From: Euperipatoides rowelli
Lineage: Eukaryota > Onychophora > Udeonychophora > Euonychophora > Peripatopsidae
DNA length: 10,508 nucleotides
Direction: 5' to 3' (one strand)
Assembly (NCBI GenBank): GCA_003024985.2
Contig: PXIH01S0049144.1
Shown here in pieces: positions 7,592-10,508 of this stretch. Position numbers and translations under genes: made by a program. Position 1 is the first letter of the stretch. Every line of letters starts with the position of its first letter. The notes beneath the pieces are model-generated. The model did not search any database and was not told where the DNA came from. It saw only the letters and a program-made list of their open reading frames with translations.

Positions 7592-8164
7592 GATTTTTTT
7601 TTTGTTAATGCAACTAAAATTTTTTCCTGAATATGATATGAAGTAGTTAAAATGGGAGAGATATAACTTTAGATGTGTTAACTATAAGTTCTCCGTTTTA
7701 TTACAAAAATGTTAAAAGTAATGCAAGTTTTATATTTTCACTCTTGTCTAAATTATGGTGATTGGAATAAGTAAAAAATGGTAACTTTTTTTCTTGTTTT
7801 TTTGTTTTATTATTTCGCTATTGTTTTTTTTTGTTATATGCAAATGTATTAGGATTTTATGTTAATAAAACATATTTAAGTGGTGCAATTCCACTTTATA
7901 TAAAAAAAATATATAGAGTTCATATTCATTAATAACAATAAAAATTATTTCTTTTTTTTAAATAAATAAATAAATTTCGCGACGCAACTGCTATTTTATT
8001 ATATACATAAGAGTGTTTTTTTCTTGATTACAAATCATTCAATTCCTTAAATATTTTTTTAACATACTGTAGATATCAAATACAAATACAACATTTGAGT
8101 TCAGAGGAACATGAAAAGGTGAATTTAACATGTACAACATCTAATCCAGAAAAGAGTTTTTCTG
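7592..8164. other. AT-rich DNA with an AAAT microsatellite, no gene seen
   Basis: No coding signal was found on either strand. An AAAT tetranucleotide run occupies about 7958-7977. Read on the minus strand it is (ATTT)n, and it could be the 3' tail of the tRNA-like element whose head lies at 8165-8245; that link is inferred from position and orientation only. Confidence 0.45.
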
Positions 8165-8245
8165 GTCCAGATTCGAACCCAGTGACTGAAAGTTCACCGG
8201 AGTGTTGAGTCGGCCAGCTAGATCACTCGACCAAACCCCACAGGG
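8165..8245 (-). mobile_element. tRNA-like head of a minus-strand SINE
   Basis: On the minus strand, TGGTCGAGTGA (8233-8223) resembles a Leu/Ser-type A box, with one mismatch to TRGYNNANNGG at its last base. GGTTCGAATCT (8179-8169) is a B box identical to that of the SINE at 6439-6449. The two boxes start 54 bases apart, longer than in most tRNAs but fitting the long variable arm of Leu or Ser tRNAs. Stem pairing is too degraded for a working tRNA. A body and tail down to the AAAT run near 7958 are possible but unproven. Confidence 0.5.
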
Positions 8246-8390
8246 CTAAAAAACTTATTTCTTTTTGTTTGTAAATACGTTTATAAGGATGTATTTATAA
8301 TGTATAGGTTTCTTAGCAAATGCTAAGAGGCTTATACTCTATCTGGATTTAAAACTTCACATTAATTTTTCTGCCCAAATCTAATCAATG

Positions 8391-8524
8391 GCGTATGACC
8401 ATGTTAAATATCTTATTTTTTTATTTATAGCCTTAACCTTACCCAACACTGAACCCTAACTCTTCCTACATATTAAAGCCAATATGACCCAAACCTATGA
8501 TAATCTAGTGGTGCAATATACTTT
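8391..8524 (+). repeat. Dispersed CCCTAAC-type repeat, copy A
   Basis: This copy is collinear with those at 378-502 and 8881-9012. It has T7 then ATTTATAG, CCTTAACCTTACCC, GAACCCTAACTC, TATTAAAGCCAA, CCCAAACC, TGATAATCTAGTGGTG and CAATATACTTT. It is followed by a stretch that includes AAAATGGCGGC (8574-8584) and then by the terminal repeat at 8596. Confidence 0.65.
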
Positions 8525-8656
8525 AATTTTATTACTTTTGATCATTTTTACACAACATTGTGTCGGCCCAAACAAAATGGCGGCAACAGGTTTTTACTAG
8601 CATCTGGATTCCAGATATACATTTTCATCCAGCCCAAAACTAACCTTAATGATCTT

Positions 8657-8745
8657 AATGCACCCTGACCCTAACTCCAACATGACTATAATAGCAAATT
8701 AAAGGATCTCTAAGCGTAAATGCACCCTGATTCTCACTCCAACAT
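8657..8745 (+). repeat. 27-bp direct repeat with 62-bp spacing
   Basis: Positions 8657-8683 and 8719-8745 both run AATGCACCCTGA, then a variable CTAAC or CTCAC core, then TCCAACAT. They agree at 24 of 27 positions. They share the CTAACTCCAAC word with the dispersed repeat but not its surroundings. Confidence 0.7.
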
Positions 8746-8838
8746 AAATATTAAAGCATATTAAAAAATAAGTATAAATAAAATAACACACTATACTACA
8801 GCTAGAATGCAAGCCGACCTCTGATTGGCTAGTTTTTG

Positions 8839-8880
8839 ACTATCATCTGGGTATCAAACTTATCATAGCACATTCCTCAC
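8839..8880 (+). repeat. Inner inverted repeat, left arm
   Basis: This pairs with 9101-9142 on the opposite strand, with 34 of 42 positions matching and no gaps. The best blocks are CATCTGG, TATCAAACTTA and CATTCCTC. The loop between the arms is 220 bp and contains dispersed-repeat copy B. Confidence 0.75.
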
Positions 8881-9012
8881 AAAAGGTGTATGGACTCTGA
8901 TGCCTTTTTTTATTATTTAGAGTACTAACGTTACCTTGAACCCTAACTCCATCTACCTGTGTAATTCGCTTTGCCCCAACTCTTTGATAATCAAGAGGTT
9001 CATTATACTTTT
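8881..9012 (+). repeat. Dispersed CCCTAAC-type repeat, copy B
   Basis: This copy has T7 then ATTATTTAG, ACTAACGTTACC, GAACCCTAACTCCA, GCCCCAACTC, TTTGATAATCAAGAGGT and CATTATACTTT. It lies wholly in the loop of the inverted repeat 8839-8880/9101-9142, which suggests the dispersed repeat is the body of the foldback element. Confidence 0.65.
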
Positions 9013-9100
9013 TTTTCATAAATTTTGATATTATTACATAATTTCCATCGACAAAACTCTTAACCAATCAACAACAGTACAGTCGTCTACAGCAAGTTTT

Positions 9101-9142
9101 AGGAGGAATGCACAATGGTAAGTTTGATAACCAGATGCTAGT
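9101..9142 (-). repeat. Inner inverted repeat, right arm
   Basis: This is the reverse complement partner of 8839-8880. Its outermost 12 bases (9131-9142) are also the perfect partner of 8596-8607, so the two left arms belong to one repeated terminus type. Confidence 0.75.
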
Positions 9143-9249
9143 GATTTTGTGCTGGAGAAAAATGTATATCCTGGATCCAGGCGCTAGTGGATTTTTAGAG
9201 GAAAGCCTAAGCATGTTTTGATTTTTGGAAGAAATGTTTTGGTTTTTGG

Positions 9250-9710
9250 TAGAGATGGGTCGAAAATCACATCACTGATACTGCACTGTCACAGTGACTA
9301 GTCGTGATCTGTTTCTGTTAATAACAGTTACAAAATCACACTTTATTTATTTTGTATTTATTTAATTAGTTTTAATTTCCACTTTCATTTTATTATAAAT
9401 GTCAAATTTTTAATTGATAATTTAAAATTTATATGCTTCAGAAATATAATGTGCAATCTGCAACTCATTATTTTAAAATAAAAATACTTTACTACACAAT
9501 GTCAATATCGTCAGGCTTTCACATCGTGAATGAACAGCACAAGACGGCAATGTTTCAACAAGCCAGTTGCAGCACGGCAGTACTTGCATCAGCGGCAGGC
9601 ATTGTCTCTAAACGTGAAGTTGTTATTGTTACTGATAATTCATTCTTAGCGCGTTAATAAAAAAACAAAACAATAACAGTTGTTAAGTTGGCATAACTGT
9701 TATTGTGATT
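9250..9710. mobile_element. Probable non-autonomous hAT-like DNA transposon fragment
   Basis: TAGAGATGGGTCGAA at 9250-9264 resembles the terminal inverted repeats of hAT elements. It is followed by clustered palindromes: GTCACAGTGAC (9288-9298) and CTGTTAATAACAG (9315-9327). At the other end CAATAACAGTT (9671-9681) and AACTGTTATTG (9695-9705) form a perfect 11-bp hairpin. The word AATAACAGTTA at 9320-9330 recurs inverted near 9694-9704, as subterminal transposase-binding repeats often do. No mirror copy of the TAGAGATGGG end was found, so the element is truncated or its right end is diverged. An open frame at 9433-9657 inside it begins without ATG and shows no transposase motif. Confidence 0.4.
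9671..9705. repeat. Perfect 11-bp stem-loop
   Basis: CAATAACAGTT and AACTGTTATTG pair perfectly around a 13-base loop (9682-9694). The placement fits a subterminal repeat of the hAT-like fragment better than a transcription terminator, since no gene ends here. Confidence 0.7.
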
Positions 9711-10262
9711 TCCATTAAACTTGAATTGGCACGACATCGCACACTCGACCTGTGTATAGCCATTAGACAAAAATATCAATAGAGTTTTAGATGCCATTTA
9801 CTGATTTACTTTAAAATTATATTCTTACTTTCATACACTTACATCACTACTATAAAAAGTAAATCTATATTACATAGAAATATTACTTTTTGGAGCAATC
9901 TTCCATGTGATATGTTTATATCGGGAATAATTCAGTTTCGTGTTCAAAGATTGCCACCCATGCCAGGCGTAATTACAGCAACACTAGGTGGTGTTGATTA
10001 CAGTGACTATATTTGAATAACTCAAAGTTAAGGAGCAGCCAGGTTCACATCACATCGATTAACATGTGATCGATTTGGACATAATGTACATTGTTATATT
10101 TTAATACCAGGTATTTTAAATGGGCAGATTTTCTGTGTTAGGACCCAATTAATATCGGAGGTTAGTTTTGTAATTTGATTTAATTTTTAAATTAGGATTT
10201 ATTTATTTTGGAGATAGGGTTAGTCTAACATTAAGGTTAGGATTGTAATAAATTATTGGAGC
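9711..10262. other. AT-rich DNA, no gene seen
   Basis: No exon or useful frame was recognised. ATCACAT (10049-10055) and ATGTGAT (10063-10069) form a short hairpin. Confidence 0.5.
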
Positions 10263-10368
10263 AAAGTTTATTTCACATTTTGATTATCCTAGAGTTTGAG
10301 CATAGTGTATTTCACATGTGAGTGTATTTTACATGTAGTTGGAGTTAGAATTCGGGTTAAGGTTAGTA
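10263..10368 (-). repeat. Dispersed CCCTAAC-type repeat, copy D (inverted)
   Basis: Read on the minus strand this gives TTACTAACCTTAACCC, ATTCTAACTCCAACTA, then GATAATC, GTGAAATAAACTTT, in the same order as the three plus-strand copies. It differs by an internal insert that includes a direct repeat, GTGTATTTCACATG at 10305-10318 and GTGTATTTTACATG at 10322-10335, with a perfect TCACATGTGA palindrome across the first unit. Confidence 0.6.
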
Positions 10369-10508
10369 ACTATTGAAATACTAAAATTATTAAAAAAAGG
10401 GTTATTGCTCCTTTTCATTATCGTTAAGTTTTCAAAATAATTAATAGAATGGTAGATATTCCTTATGATACATTTTTTAAATTTAATGAAGATAGTAGAA
10501 CTAGGGGA
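10369..10508. other. Window end, no feature seen
   Basis: This is AT-rich sequence with no open frame or repeat that I could tie to the rest of the window. Confidence 0.5.

Larger units (their letters stand above)
8596..9142. mobile_element. Foldback or MITE-like element with 12-bp perfect terminal inverted repeats
   Basis: ACTAGCATCTGG at 8596-8607 and CCAGATGCTAGT at 9131-9142 are exact reverse complements, giving a 547-bp span with no coding capacity. Inside it, 8841-8880 pairs with 9101-9140 at 32 of 40 positions without gaps, and the next two bases outward also match. Immediately outside, 9145-9188 is an inverted copy of 8596-8639 at 36 of 44 positions. A copy of the dispersed repeat lies within the span. 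I saw no clear target-site duplication. Nested insertions of one family would also give this pattern. Confidence 0.55.

Noticed and set aside
7958-7977. The AAAT run as part of a CRISPR or satellite array.
   Set aside because: It is only about five tetranucleotide units, a microsatellite or SINE tail. No spaced repeat array exists anywhere in the window.
8843-9067. A 74-codon minus-strand frame.
   Set aside because: It is made entirely of repeat sequence (inverted-repeat arm plus dispersed repeat) and has no protein-like features.
9433-9657. A 74-codon plus-strand frame as a gene.
   Set aside because: It lies inside the hAT-like fragment, has no family motif and its length is unremarkable for this DNA.

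Overview
The window looks like non-coding-rich DNA from a metazoan, probably a marine or aquatic invertebrate. It is AT-rich, is littered with decayed retrotransposons, SINE-like tRNA pseudo-heads and dispersed AT-rich repeats, and carries one intron-bounded exon of a rhamnose-binding (SUEL-type) lectin domain. Nothing resembles bacterial gene organisation. The species cannot be named from the sequence. Only one stretch, the lectin exon at 5860-6176, looks like a working protein-coding sequence.

Layout. Positions 1-700 are unique-looking AT-rich DNA with one copy of a dispersed repeat (about 378-502). Positions 716-5596 are one near-full-length, sense-oriented, heavily mutated non-LTR retrotransposon (LINE) of L1/Tx1-like organisation. 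It has a short 5' UTR, an ORF1 with a gag-like zinc knuckle, an ORF2 with AP-endonuclease, reverse transcriptase and a C-terminal CCHC-like motif, a 3' UTR and an A16 tail. It is bracketed by a 15-bp near-perfect target-site duplication (701-715 and 5594-5608, one CG-to-CA difference). Both ORFs are broken by many stops and frameshifts, and active-site residues are changed, so the copy is dead.

Positions 5609-5859 read as intron. An AG acceptor at 5858-5859 opens a phase-1 exon that encodes a Thr-rich linker plus one complete 8-cysteine lectin domain and ends in TAA at 6174-6176. The presumed 3' UTR holds a plus-strand tRNA-derived SINE with A and B boxes (about 6389-6652). From 6653 to about 8160 the DNA is mostly empty AT-rich sequence. 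The exception is a GC-rich block (about 7094-7500) with a G-quadruplex-like run, a 21-bp tandem repeat and a doubtful 106-codon ORF. A second tRNA-like head lies on the minus strand at about 8165-8245.

Positions 8390-9190 form a nest of inverted and dispersed repeats, including a perfect 12-bp terminal inverted repeat (8596-8607 and 9131-9142) and an inner 42-bp, 80% inverted repeat. These surround two more copies of the dispersed CCCTAAC-containing repeat. A fourth copy lies inverted at 10263-10368. Positions 9250-9705 look like part of a non-autonomous hAT-type DNA transposon with subterminal palindromes.

The window therefore reads as the 3' end of a secreted lectin gene in a region repeatedly invaded by mobile elements. 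I found no convincing new multi-gene system. The items most worth checking are the foldback repeat family at 8390-9190 and whether the lectin transcript uses the SINE-derived polyadenylation signals.
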